Below are positions 32,503-43,589 of a stretch of 64,000 bases of DNA, one piece after another. This DNA comes from Siphonodentalium dalli. Lineage: Eukaryota > Mollusca > Scaphopoda > Gadilida > Siphonodentaliidae. A program made the translations under genes and the position numbers. The stretch is taken from assembly GCA_032622095.1 (NCBI GenBank), contig CP136067.1:121123030-121187029 (forward strand), read 5' to 3'. The notes beneath the pieces are model-generated. The model saw only the letters and a list, made by a program, of their open reading frames with translations. It had not been told where the DNA came from and made no database searches. Numbering within the stretch: the first letter of the stretch is position 1; each line of letters opens with the position of its first letter.

Positions 32503-33319
32503 ATATGAATATGTTTTTTTTCAAGATGTTTAATGTGTCATATCATGCCCAATAAATTAGAAATATAGTGCTGAGGATTGTACTTACCAATTTCCAGATT
32601 AATTTGTATATACATGTATCTTAGTGGCAGCAGGATATTTTCTCAGAATCTCAGGCAGAATGTTTGATAAACATGCGGATTTCTGAGAGTTATTTCACAA
32701 CTTTTAAAATTAGCAGGCTCAGCTATCTTGAAGCCATTACAGTTCTAGTCCAATGAATCTCAACTAAAGAAATCACAAGTTTATAAGACTGCTAAGAACA
32801 TAAGTGTAAAAAAACTGGAACAACAAACATGAGCAGTGCATATAGACTAGCAGTTACAATTCAAATGTTGTTGAGTACAATAATCCCAGGATGCATTTAT
32901 GCAGCCTCTATCTGGTTGGACCAACATATGGCAGCCATATGTCAGGTATATGGCAGTCTCAGGAGAAAAGGTCTCCTAACCATTAATATGACTTTGGTGA
33001 AGGCTATAACATTCGAATGTTAAAAATTCTCCGGTCTGATGGTTATCAAATAAATTCTTAACCACCAGTAATGATGGCTAGTGAATATAATTCCATGTTG
33101 TTAGCCATCGACTAACCATCACCTTAGCCATCACCAGAAATTCTTCCTGATTGGATGGCTACCTTAGCCATCACACCCCTTCTTATTCTTCATGAGTGCT
33201 AATATAACTATAGTGATGGTTTATCTTAGCCATCATTGGTCTCTGATGGCTAAGCAAGGGCTTAGGGATGGCTTAATAAGCCATTCTGTTCGGTAAGGGA
33301 AGTGACTCTACTAGCAGAT

Positions 33320-33640
33320 GTTTATACCCCCATAACAAAAGATGGGGGCGGTATACTGGATTACATGCATCCATCCGTCTGTCCATCCATCTGTCCATCT
33401 AGCCATCTGACCATGCATCCATCCGTCCGTCCGCTCATATATCCCAACCATGGGTGATCGTATCTCAAAAAAAATATTTGTAGGCACGTTTGGCATCATG
33501 AGGGCTTTCAAAAGAGGGTTCATTGACGTTTTTCACATTTTCGGTTCAAGAGTTATCCCTCTTTGTTTATCTGAAAATATTGGATTTCCGTCTGTTGTTC
33601 ATTAGAATTGTCAAGTAATTTGTTCGTTCATCACATTTTT
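33320..33640. repeat. 'Gggggcggtatactgg' LINE-like 5' end
   Basis: Begins 'atacccccataacaaaagat' with an inverse 'gatgggggcggtat', then a run of CCATCCGTCTGTCCATCC. Such headers precede dispersed repeats in several marine invertebrates and resemble 2220-2300. No reverse transcriptase sequence follows. Confidence 0.5.
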
Positions 33641-35150
33641 AGCTCAACTTACTTTGTAAGTTTGAGCTCTTGCCATGGGTTGGCGTCCGTCATCCGTGTG
33701 TGCGTGTAGCTACAGGTCGTATCTTTGGTCTGATCTTGTTGAAATTTGTCATGAATGTTGAAATTGACATGTAGATGGGAACGAGTGATTTTGGGGTCAT
33801 TCGGCCAAAATACATGGCCGCTGGTGGCCATCTTGGATTTCAAAATTAAATCCATTGGCACGGGCTACAGGCCGTACTGTTTGTGTGATCATCATAAAAT
33901 TTGTCATGAATGTTGACATTTACCGGTAGATGGGAACAAGTCATTTTAGGATCATTCGGCCAAAAACATGGCCACTGGTGACCATCTTGGATTTTACTCT
34001 TTGCAATACTAAATCCTTTGACACATCCTACAGACCACATCTCTCATTCGATCATCACCAAACTTAATATGGATCATCGGGGTGACCTCTAGATGGGAAC
34101 GAGTCATTTTGGGGTCATTTGGCCAAAAAACATGGCCGCCGTAAGCCATCTTGGATTTTACTCTTTGCATCACTAAATACTTTCACACACCATACAGACC
34201 ACAACCCTGATCCGATCATCACCAAACTTAATATTCATCATTGGGGTGGCCCCTAGTTGGGCACGAATCATTTTGGGGTAATTCGGCCAAAAAAACATGG
34301 CCGCTGGTGGCCATATTGGATTTCAAAATTGAATTCATTGGAGCGGGCTACAGGCCGTACTGTTTGTCTGATCATCATAAAATTTGTCATGAATGTTGAC
34401 ATTTACATGTAGATGGGAACGAGTCATTTTAGGATCAATCGGCCAAAAAACATGGCCGCTGGTGGCCATCTTGGATTTTACTCTTTGCATCACTAAATCC
34501 TTTGACACATCCTACAGACCACATCCCTGATCCGATCATCACCAAACTTCATATGGATCATCGGGGTGACCTCTAGATGGGAACAAGTCATTTTATGGGT
34601 CATTTGGTCAAAAAACATGGCCGCTGGCATCCATATTGGATTTTACTCTTTGCATCACTAAATACTTTGACACACACTACATACCACATCCCTGATCTGA
34701 TCATCACCAAACTTCATATGGATCATCGGGGTGACCTCTTGATGGGAACGAGTCATTTTGGGGTCATTCGGCAAAAAAATATGGCCACCAATGGCCATTT
34801 TGGATTTTACTCTTTGTATGACTAAATGTTTCTACAAAATCCATTAGCATGGGTTATAGACCGATCTGTTTGTTTGATCTTATTAAAATTTGTCATGGAT
34901 GTTGAAATTGACATGGAGATGGGAACGAGTCATTTTGTGGTCATTCAGCAAAAAAACATGGCCGCCGGTGACCATTTTAGAATTTACTCTTTGCATCACT
35001 AAATCCTTTGGCACACCCTACAGACCACATCCCTCCATTTACTGTCAACCATTAACCATTTTTCACAATTTGGTTTCAGACCTTTCCATATTTCAATTTT
35101 CACCATGGATGGGGATATCCCAGCACCCATTGTGGTACCTCTTGTTTCAT
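33640..35150 (+). repeat. 164-bp-unit array, first block
   Basis: Starts with 'tagctcaacttactttgtaa' and 'gccatgggttggcgtccgtc', then ~8 diverged units containing 'gatgggaacgagtcatttt', 'ggccaaaaaacatggccgc' and 'ccatcttggattttactctt'. It ends in 'ctccatttactgtcaaccat'. It is the same element type as 47570-53330 and 53341-55475, but with shorter and more diverged units. Confidence 0.85.
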
Positions 35151-35157
35151 ATGTTCT

Positions 35158-35371
35158 TACAGTAATGCCCTAAATAATCGACTACTTAACCACAGCAGAA
35201 TTATGGGTACCTTTTCAGGATTTAGTCGGAAATATGGCTTGCCATTCATCGGAAAGCTCTCAGTGAGAGCTCTCCGATGAATGGCAACAAGCCATATTTC
35301 CGACTAAATCCTGAAAAATTACCCATAATTATGCTGTGGTTAAGGAGTCGTTTATTTTGGGCATTCCTGTA
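35158..35371. mobile_element. Family Y palindrome, near-complete
   Basis: 'Tacagtaatgccctaaataa' to the inverse '...gcattcctgta', centre 'agctctcagtgagagct'. It lies 60 bp upstream of DENND3 exon 3. Confidence 0.9.
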
Positions 35372-35430
35372 ACTGTTGATTGCAAGGAATGTATAAATTT
35401 ATTTAGGACATTACTGTATATGTTTTGCAG

Positions 35431-35555
35431 AGAATGTGTCAGTTTACAGAGAGAAGCCAGAGGATTCAGTTCACTATCTGACATTCACTGATGTTATGGG
35501 TAACCGTACCTATGCATCATGTCTGACTTATTATCAGAAATATCTAGTCATACAG
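35431..35555 (+). CDS. DENND3: DENND3 exon 3 (uDENN)
   Basis: Acceptor TATATGTTTTGCAG, phase 1; donor CAG|GTAAGT, phase 0 (125 bp). It encodes ENVSVYREKPEDSVHYLTFT then DVMGNRTYASCLTYYQKYLV-IQ, residues about 197-238. The block H(Y/F)L..TDV.GNRTY....YY is the hallmark uDENN strand pair of DENND3. A family X element starts at intron position +13. Confidence 0.9.
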
Positions 35556-35567
35556 GTAAGTTCTATA

Positions 35568-36424
35568 CAAGCCTGAGTTTATTGTGCCTGTCATTTGCAG
35601 AATGAGGTCCCCAGAGGGTAAATATAGTGACGGTATCCCGCATAGTGGTCTAGCATCACCAAATTCACCCTCTGGGGACCTCATTCTGCATTTGAAGTTC
35701 CCAAACAGTGAATATTGTGATATATTTACATACTAAGTGTGATCATCACTAAATCCAGTATTCTGATTGGTCGGCGCCCACGTGGCTAGTTGCAATTATT
35801 TCTCGGTGAATGCTCAACAGCTCATAACTGCAAGCTCATAACAACATCGATACGTCATTTGGGTTTGGAAAGACGAACGCATAATGTTTTGGGCGCATTT
35901 GGATTCGCGCAGGATTGACTTAATAAATCATTGGGTTTCAATTGTTCCTGTTAATTTTGCCAAGGGTGCTATGGGATATTTTGGGCTGGTTTTGTCACGA
36001 TACACTTTTCGATTTAAATACATTTACAAAAGTGGCTTTTTCGCTAAATGTATATAAATATAAGGATTAACTGTCATGTGGACTGTTTTTATGGAGATGT
36101 AACCGTGAGGTAAGTGGTCATAACTTGTATGTAAAACCCTTTGGTTATGACCACTTACCTCACGGTTACATCTCCATAAAAACAGTCCACATGACAGTTA
36201 ATCCTTATGTACATCCATTGGGAACCTCGATTATGCAATGTGTTGTCTGCCAATTTGGGGATACAGAGAAACTAAATTAAAAAAGAAATAGAATCTATGT
36301 GAAAAAGTTTCTATATAAATTTGATAATAAAGAAACTTAACAGAGAAGATGAGGCCTAGCATCACTAAATTCACCCTCTGGGGACCTCATTCTGCAAATG
36401 ACAGGCACACTAAACTCTGACTTG
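35568..36424. mobile_element. Family X hAT-like element at a splice donor, with nested hairpin
   Basis: Ends CAAGCCTGAGTTTATTGTG and the inverse ...CACTAAACTCTGACTTG; exact flanking duplication gttctata (35560-35567 and 36425-36432). Normal X interior is interrupted at about 35735-36209 by another insertion that ends in a perfect 64-bp-arm palindrome (36061-36207). The element begins 13 nt into DENND3 intron 3. Confidence 0.9.
36061..36207. repeat. Perfect palindrome, 64-bp arms, 19-bp loop
   Basis: The left arm 36061-36124 ('taaggattaactgtcatgtg' ... 'gtaagtggtcataac') is exactly mirrored by 36144-36207. The loop is TTGTATGTAAAACCCTTTG. It lies inside the insertion within family X at 35568-36424. 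Confidence 0.95.
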
Positions 36425-36575
36425 GTTCTATATTGCAACAACACTTTGACCCTGGTCAAAATCATACCTCTAAACTCTATCAATAAATGAGGTGTCACCA
36501 TCTATGGCATCCTAAATATAACCCTGAGACTTAAATATACAAATCATGTAGATCATGCCATGATTCTCTGCTCTG

Positions 36576-36825
36576 GCTATGTATAGTGAGCCTGTCATTT
36601 GCAGAATGAGGTCCCCAGAGGGTGAATTTAGTGATGCTACCCCGCATAGCGGGCTAGCATCACCAAATTCACCCTCTGGGGACCTCATTCTGCTTACACC
36701 TCAGCAGAATGAGGTTCCCAGAGGGGGAATTTGGTGATGCTAGCCCGCTATGCGGGGTAGCATCACTAAATTCACCCTCTGGGAACCTCAATCTGCAAAT
36801 GACATACACACTATTTCAAGGCTTG
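36576..36825. mobile_element. Family X element, two hairpins back to back
   Basis: Two X hairpins (36604-36696 and 36707-36797) lie ten bases apart, with the right terminus 'cactatttcaaggcttg' intact and the left terminus degenerate. This short form matches the 255-bp copy at 40316-40570. Confidence 0.8.
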
Positions 36826-37550
36826 CCTGTTCTGATGGGGAACTTTATAACATTGAACAGACAACTCAGTGAACATATTTCTCTGTTAATAATTAACTTG
36901 TTTGTCTATAATTTATTTCACAGTAGGGGTGGTACCAGCTTGATGGTGCATGATTTAAGTGACTTTAGTGAGCCAATTTCGCGATAAACATTGAGTTGAT
37001 CATCTGGGGGAATTTTATAATTGAAAGCGACGAAAAGCAAAAAGGACTCACAAATGACCCCTAAATCTACTATGAAATCAGGGATGTGACCAGAGGGTCT
37101 CCGTTCTGAGGGTGTCTGCCTTAATATTTCCAATTGCACACCTCCCCCACCACCAATGAAAGACCAAACTCATATGTTTACACGATTCCATTTGCACCCT
37201 CCCCCCTTGGGTTGGAACTTTCTAACTTGTACCTCAAATTTTCCAACTGTTGGAAATTTCAAAATACAACAATCCCCTATAAAGGTTGTAACATTTTCAA
37301 CCGATTGCCATTTCAGACCAAAATTGAACAAAAGTAAAAATATATGTTGATGTTGGTCCAAAAACAACATATTCTCCACCAATTATTGTTGCGAAATTCA
37401 AACAATGAGAAACATTTCAACCTGTTTGTGGTGTAAAATTTCCAACTAATTTAGCCCATATTTAGACCACATCTTGTGACCTGTGGTATACATGTATCTT
37501 AAAAGACGACACACCAAATTTCACATAGATTTATCAAACAAAACCTTAGT
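36826..37550. other. DENND3 intron 3, no gene seen
   Basis: AT-rich with a C-rich stretch near 37139-37207. 'Tttccaact' recurs a few times (37235-37445). No exon or known repeat. Confidence 0.35.
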
Positions 37551-37673
37551 ATACAAGTATACATTGGAATGGTCTATTATTTATTTGGAGGGATGTTTAG
37601 GATAAATGAGCAGACAACACACAGATGAAAAGACAATAAAATGAGTATTTAGTAAACACTTTTTTAATTGCAG

Positions 37674-37819
37674 GACAAAGACGAGAAGTTGCTGTACCTG
37701 AAGTCATTAGAAGGTTGCACCAACGACATGAGTGAGGAGCTGTGCTGCTACGCTCCTAAATGTCTTCTGCTCATATCTAAGTTCCCATATTTCAGTGTGC
37801 TCAAAGAATGTCTATCATT
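37674..37819 (+). CDS. DENND3: DENND3 exon 4 (end of uDENN), donor at start of 54-bp array
   Basis: Acceptor TTTTTTAATTGCAG, phase 0; donor TCATT|GTAAGTAAC, phase 2 (146 bp). It encodes DKDEKLLYLKSLEGCTNDMS then EELCCYAPKCLLLISKFPYF and SVLKECLS, residues about 239-286. C(F/Y)xPxxxxxxS(R/K)FPY(F/Y)xxLK(D/E)CLS is a conserved DENND3 block. The donor used must be the first of ~44 identical ones: reading past it, codon 50 of the exon is TAA (37821-37823). The exon end from 37791 is also the first unit of the array. Confidence 0.9.
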
Positions 37820-40157
37820 GTAAGTAACAGGTATATCACTGTACTTCATTGTGCTCAAAGAATGTCTATCATTGTAAGTAACAGGTATATCACTGTACTT
37901 CAGTGTGCTCAAAGAATGTCTGTCATTGTAAGTAACAGGTATATCACTGTACTTCAGTGTGCTCAAAGAATGTCTATCATTGTAAGTAACAGGTATATCA
38001 CTGTACTTCAGTGTGCTCAAAGAATGTCTATCATTGTAAGTAACAGGTATATCACTGTACTTCAGTGTGCTCAAAGAATGTCTATCATTGTAAGTAACAG
38101 GTATATCACTGTACTTCAGTGTGCTCAAAGAATGTCTATCATTGTAAGTAACAGGTATATCACTGTACTTCAGTGTGCTCAAAGAATGTCTATCATTGTA
38201 AGTAACAGGTATATCACTGTACTTCAGTGTGCTCAAAGAATGTCTATCATTGTAAGTAACAGGTATATCACTGTACTTCAGTGTGCTCAAAGAATGTCTA
38301 TCATTGTAAGTAACAGGTATATCACTGTACTTCATTGTGCTCAAAGAATGTCTATCATTGTAAGTAACAGGTATATCACTGTACTTCAGTGTGCTCAAAG
38401 AATGTCTATCATTGTAAGTAACAGGTATATCACTGTACTTCAGTGTGCTCAAAGAATGTCTGTCATTGTAAGTAACAGGTATATCACTGTACTTCAGTGT
38501 GCTCAAAGAATGTCTGTCATTGTAAGTAACAGGTATATCACTGTACTTCAGTGTGCTCAAAGAATGTCTATCATTGTAAGTAACAGGTATATCACTGTAC
38601 TTCAGTGTGCTCAAAGAATGTCTGTCATTGTAAGTAACAGGTATATCACTGTACTTCAGTGTGCTCAAAGAATGTCTGTCATTGTAAGTAACAGGTATAT
38701 CACTGTACTTCAGTGTGCTCAAAGAATGTCTGTCATTGTAAGTAACAGGTATATCACTGTACTTCAGTGTGCTCAAAGAATGTCTGTCATTGTAAGTAAC
38801 AGGTATATCACTGTACTTCAGTGTGCTCAAAGAATGTCTGTCATTGTAAGTAACAGGTATATCACTGTACTTCAGTGTGCTCAAAGAATGTCTGTCATTG
38901 TAAGTAACAGGTATATCACTGTACTTCAGTGTGCTCAAAGAATGTCTGTCATTGTAAGTAACAGGTATATCACTGTACTTCAGTGTGCTCAAAGAATGTC
39001 TATCATTGTAAGTAACAGGTATATCACTGTACTTCAGTGTGCTCAAAGAATGTCTGTCATTGTAAGTAACAGGTATATCACTGTACTTCAGTGTGCTCAA
39101 AGAATGTCTATCATTGTAAGTAACAGGTATATCACTGTACTTCATTGTGCTCAAAGAATGTCTATCATTGTAAGTAACAGGTATATCACTGTACTTCAGT
39201 GTGCTCAAAGAATGTCTATCATTGTAAGTAACAGGTATATCACTGTACTTCAGTGTGCTCAAAGAATGTCTGTCATTGTAAGTAACAGGTATATCACTGT
39301 ACTTCAGTGTGCTCAAAGAATGTCTGTCATTGTAAGTAACAGGTATATCACTGTACTTCAGTGTGCTCAAAGAATGTCTATCATTGTAAGTAACAGGTAT
39401 ATCACTGTACTTCAGTGTGCTCAAAGAATGTCTATCATTGTAAGTAACAGGTATATCACTGTACTTCAGTGTGCTCAAAGAATGTCTATCATTGTAAGTA
39501 ACAGGTATATCACTGTACTTCAGTGTGCTCAAAGAATGTCTATCATTGTAAGTAACAGGTATATCACTGTACTTCAGTGTGCTCAAAGAATGTCTATCAT
39601 TGTAAGTAACAGGTATATCACTGTACTTCATTGTGCTCAAAGAATGTCTATCATTGTAAGTAACAGGTATATCACTGTACTTCAGTGTGCTCAAAGAATG
39701 TCTATCATTGTAAGTAACAGGTATATCACTGTACTTCAGTGTGCTCAAAGAATGTCTGTCATTGTAAGTAACAGGTATATCACTGTACTTCAGTGTGCTC
39801 AAAGAATGTCTGTCATTGTAAGTAACAGGTATATCACTGTACTTCAGTGTGCTCAAAGAATGTCTATCATTGTAAGTAACAGGTATATCACTGTACTTCA
39901 GTGTGCTCAAAGAATGTCTGTCATTGTAAGTAACAGGTATATCACTGTACTTCAGTGTGCTCAAAGAATGTCTGTCATTGTAAGTAACAGGTATATCACT
40001 GTACTTCAGTGTGCTCAAAGAATGTCTGTCATTGTAAGTAACAGGTATATCACTGTACTTCAGTGTGCTCAAAGAATGTCTGTCATTGTAAGTAACAGGT
40101 ATATCACTGTACTTCAGTGTGCTCAAAGAATGTCTATCATTGTAAGTAACAGGTATA
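37791..40157 (+). repeat. 54-bp tandem array of exon-end plus splice donor, ~44 copies
   Basis: The unit is 'ttcagtgtgctcaaagaatg', 'tctatcattgtaagtaacag', 'gtatatcactgtac'. The first unit spans the last 29 bases of DENND3 exon 4 and the start of intron 4. Copies are almost identical: only two sites vary (tctAtc/tctGtc and cttcaGtg/cttcaTtg). All copies keep GTAAGTAAC. The phrase cttcaT-unit, two tctA units, two tctG units, one tctA unit recurs at three places, so blocks of units have been copied together. The 787- and 810-codon frames on the two strands exist only because 54 is a multiple of three and are not genes. Confidence 0.97.
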
Positions 40158-40167
40158 CCAGAATTGT

Positions 40168-40664
40168 TTAACCCTTTCATGACGGGAGCTAAGCTGGTGC
40201 AGCATTAAAGATCCAGTGCCAGTGCATTCTCTTATATATGTGAGTCTCCCACAGGCTTACAAGGTCAAGGTAAATATTGTTAGGCAAATGTGTTCTCTTA
40301 TATATTAAGAGGCTCCAAGCCTTGAAATAGCGTGTCTGTCATTTGTAGAATGAGGTCCCCAGAGGGTGAATTTAGTGATGCTACCCCCGCATAGCGGGCT
40401 AGCATCACCAAATTCACCCTCTGGGGACCTCATTCTGCTTACACCTCAGCAGAATAAGGTCCCCAGAGGGAGAATTTGGTGATGCTAGCCCGCTATGCGG
40501 GGTAGCATCACTAAATTCACCCTCTGGGGACCTCATTCTGCAAATGACAGACACACTATTTCAAGGCTTGAGAGGCTCCCTATGGAAGACTTACATATAT
40601 AAGAGAATGCATTGGCACAGGATTTTCGCAAAATTTTAGGAAGCTCCAGTCATCGAAGGGTTAA
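40168..40664. mobile_element. Family V palindrome (TTAA-bounded) with family X nested inside
   Basis: TTAACCCTTTCATGACGGGAG-type start (first 20 bases) at 40168 and inverse end 'tcatcgaagggttaa' at 40664. The inner V hairpin is split by the X element at 40316-40570. It begins ten bases after the end of the 54-bp array. Confidence 0.85.
40316..40570. mobile_element. Family X hAT-like element, short form, exact TSD
   Basis: 255 bp from CAAGCCTTGAAATAGCGTG to the inverse CACTATTTCAAGGCTTG; exact duplication agaggctc at 40308-40315 and 40571-40578. It consists of two hairpins separated by 'ttacacctca'. Nested in V. Confidence 0.95.
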
Positions 40665-40815
40665 TAAACTGCCAATCACATCTTTCGCAGCATTTTCCTT
40701 CCTATTTTGCTTTAAACTTCACTCACTACTACAAGTGTTATATTATAGTTTTAAATTCCTCAAGGGGGCTGGCCACCTGGCAACTAAATTTGCAGGGGGC
40801 CTTAAAATTGGCATT

Positions 40816-41303
40816 CAACGCCTGAGTATAGTGTCTGTCATTTTCAGAACCTGCTATGCGGGATAGCTTCACTAAATTCACCCTCTGGGGACCTCATTCT
40901 GCTTAGGGCTCATCTTCTAAGGAAAGTTTCTTTATTATCAAATTTCTATAGAAACTCCTTCACATAGATTCTATTTCTTTTTTAGTTTAGTTTCTCTATA
41001 TCCCAAATTGGCAGACGACACATGTATAATCAAGGTTCCCAATGAGTGTACATCACAATATTCACCATTTGGGAACTTCAATCTGAGTCTATGTCTCCCA
41101 TAGCAGATGAGGCCATGCAGAATTAGGTCCCCAGAGGGTGAATTTAATGATGCTAGCCTGCTCTGCAGGATAGCATCACATGCAGAATGAGGTCCCCAGA
41201 GGGTGAAGTTAGAAATGCTAGACCGCTATGCTGGATAGCCTCACTAAATTCACCCTCTGGGGACCTCATTCTGCAAATGAAAGGCACACTAAACTCAGGC
41301 TTG
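40816..41303. mobile_element. Family X hAT-like element, exact TSD
   Basis: Ends CAACGCCTGAGTATAGTGT and the inverse ...CACTAAACTCAGGCTTG; exact duplication ttggcatt (40808-40815 and 41304-41311). The left hairpin has lost most of its first arm. 88 bp upstream of DENND3 exon 5. Confidence 0.9.
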
Positions 41304-41390
41304 TTGGCATTCAGTTAAAACATTTTTAACTACAGAGTTTGTCGTCCATGATTCTATATTCAACTAAAATGTTACTTTATAATTTAAAAG

Positions 41391-41499
41391 GCTCCTGAAA
41401 CAGATAGAAGCTGATCCTGAGGAAATCTACACATTTCTTAAGGAAATGACCTTCACCTTATGTATGACACCGGTACCTCCAGCAGGGATAGTGGGTGTG
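41391..41499 (+). CDS. DENND3: DENND3 exon 5 (uDENN-cDENN linker)
   Basis: Acceptor ATAATTTAAAAG, phase 2; donor GTG|GTATGT, phase 0 (109 bp). It encodes LLKQIEADPEEIYTFLKEMT then FTLCMTPVPPAGIVGVV, residues about 287-323. The P.PP.G....V motif is the usual lead-in to the central DENN module. The acceptor has a weak pyrimidine tract, but phase and protein fit are good on both sides. Confidence 0.85.
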
Positions 41500-41561
41500 G
41501 TATGTACAGAATCCTTAATTTGCTAAATCTCAATGATATTTTCTTCTTAAGTAATTAATAT

Positions 41562-41745
41562 TTAACCCTTTCAGTGCCAAGTCCGATTTTTGTATCAACC
41601 CATATTTCCTTGATAATTTTTCAAATTTATTGATTATAATAATGTGATACATCAATGTATCACATTATTATAATCAATAAATTTGAAAAATTAACAAGGA
41701 AATATGGGTTGATACAAAAATCGGACTTGGCACTGAAAGGGTTAA
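41562..41745. mobile_element. piggyBac-type palindromic MITE, complete
   Basis: 184 bp, TTAACCCTTTCAGTGCCAAG to its inverse, with arms of ~90 bp and almost no loop (centre 'gatacatcaatgtatc'). TTAA at both ends. Half of the same element is at 27024-27119. Confidence 0.9.
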
Positions 41746-41793
41746 AATCTGTTTCTTTGTGTTGCATGTTTGTACATATAGTACTTGACTATT

Positions 41794-41954
41794 TAAGAAA
41801 TAACTCTTGTTTCAATTAAGGTAAAAACGTTATGCAGTTATAACGAAAAGTTTGAAGATAAATTCTATAACGCACGTAGCGCAATAATAGAAACTTTATC
41901 TTCAAACTTTTCGGCTATAAATCATAACCTTAATTGAAACAAGGTTATTTCTTA
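41794..41954. mobile_element. Palindromic MITE with 'taagaaataac' ends
   Basis: The left arm 'taagaaataactcttgtttc' then 'aattaaggt' and 'gaaaagtttgaagataaa' is mirrored on the right. The centre is the GC-rich 'aacgcacgtagcgcaataat'. It lies 49 bp after the MITE at 41562-41745. Confidence 0.8.
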
Positions 41955-43570
41955 TAATCTAATCTAATTTGCACGTGGGATTGATATATTCAACTGCCGT
42001 GACACAAACCCGTGTTTGTTTTAATTTCAGTGATCACTTATTTGCAATGTTCAATCTTGTTGATTTGTCTGGTTACTTGTGCACTGAATATTAGCATCTA
42101 GTATGGTTATTGTCAATACAGTCATATACCCGAAGGAATTATGATGCAGCACTAAAATTTCATGTTAAATCGTTGGAAGTATCGAACAGGTTCCAGGTAC
42201 ATTTTTTGAGGCACGCGGCATAGGCATGGTCACTCGACGCTGCTGTCATTTCTGTAGCGGGGAAAGTAATCAAGAAATTTAGGTTATCGGGAAATAACCT
42301 AACTCGCAAAGCGCGTGACCTCTAATTGTTTCACAGTATTCCGTGGATTGACAGCTCATGATTAAATTATAATGGACTTATATCAAATACTATCTTACAG
42401 GCGAGGCAGCATAGTAAAAACTAGGTTTGTCTGATTTTTGTTTACTTCAGTTATGGCCCTTAGTTTGTAGATTTGTATCAATGTTATGACTGTTAGCGAG
42501 ATAACTTGGATAAACGTCAACCGATTTCGTTCACATTGGGTATATGGATTTTCACAACAATATCTTTATCGTTTTTTGTTTTCTGAGTTATGGCCCTTAG
42601 TTCCTTATGGTTCCTTATACCATCCATTTTTAGTGATTCTCAGTTGGATAGATCCATCTTTGATTCTCAACCCTTGTTGGACAGTATACAGGTGGCACAG
42701 ACAAAGCCCGAGTGGAAATTATTTATATAGGAGTAAGTCACTGTATAGTTACATTCATAAAATATCCATTAAACCAAGGTACGCGCAATATATTAATGTA
42801 AATTCATCCATAACTGCCTAAAGATGCATAATCTGCTCAACTCCCATCAGCACAACACTTATTTGGGGCATTTGTACTTCTAATAATCGATCTTGATCGT
42901 CATTAATTTAAGGGTGTGGGGATGACAGTAAGCCATGGCAGACTCACAAATTTACAAACCCACGGAAAAGTCATATGTGACTAAACATTGAAATTTATAC
43001 AAACGAAATTAGAGCTGTTGGCAGTAGTATTTATTTAATATAGTGACATAATTATATACATGTTAATAACAATAATGGTTAATACCTTTACACCCGGCCC
43101 AAAGGTCCTATACTATATATACATAGTTATATTAAAATGATGTGAAACACTCCACTTGGGTGTTCCCGGACAGAATAACAATTAATCGTGCCAAAATAAG
43201 TTATTTTCATTAATTTGATATCCAAATAGTCAGAAAACAGCATCATTGTTATAAATGATTTACACAAAGTGATTATTATTGCCGTAATGTTTATGCTCAA
43301 TAAGTTGTCCCAAATAAATTTGTAAATATTTATATTTGTTCTCTGAAATGGTACAGTCGATGTGGTTTTTCGACAATCTTAGTTTTTGCTACATTCTTCC
43401 AATGGGGATAGTGTTTGGATAGTAACTGATTGTTTTTATTTAATGAAATAAGTCCACAATATATCTTTAAGTATTTGCATTTCATGGTGAAGATTGCAAA
43501 GTTTTTCTTGTTCGGTATTATTTATACATGAATTTAAATTTTGAAATAAATATTGTGCGATATATACAAG
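41955..43570. other. DENND3 intron 5, no gene seen
   Basis: AT-rich. 'Gagttatggcccttagtt' occurs twice (about 42449 and 42590) in the style of the 'gggccataactc' repeats, inverted. No exon recognised. Confidence 0.35.
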
Positions 43571-43589
43571 AGTGTATTTTATCTTTCAG

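Larger units (their letters stand above)
31562..33297. mobile_element. TIR element built from TTAGCCATC/GATGGCTAA repeats
   Basis: The ends are 'ccttaccgaaatcattagcc' and the inverse of 'ccttaccgaacagaatggct'. Subterminal zones at both ends (31575-31770 and 33070-33270) are packed with TTAGCCATC and its complement. It contains a 15-bp minisatellite (31778-31975) and a nested V palindrome (32307-32502). No transposase is visible. The target duplication is not clear. Confidence 0.7.

Noticed and set aside
37791-40157. CRISPR-like array
   Set aside because: Units are contiguous with no unique spacers, and the window is clearly eukaryotic.
37748-40180. Two very long open frames (787 and 810 codons) on opposite strands across the 54-bp array
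   Set aside because: The period is 54, a multiple of three, so an open unit stays open. The true reading frame of exon 4 meets TAA in the first unit, and neither repeat peptide resembles a known protein.
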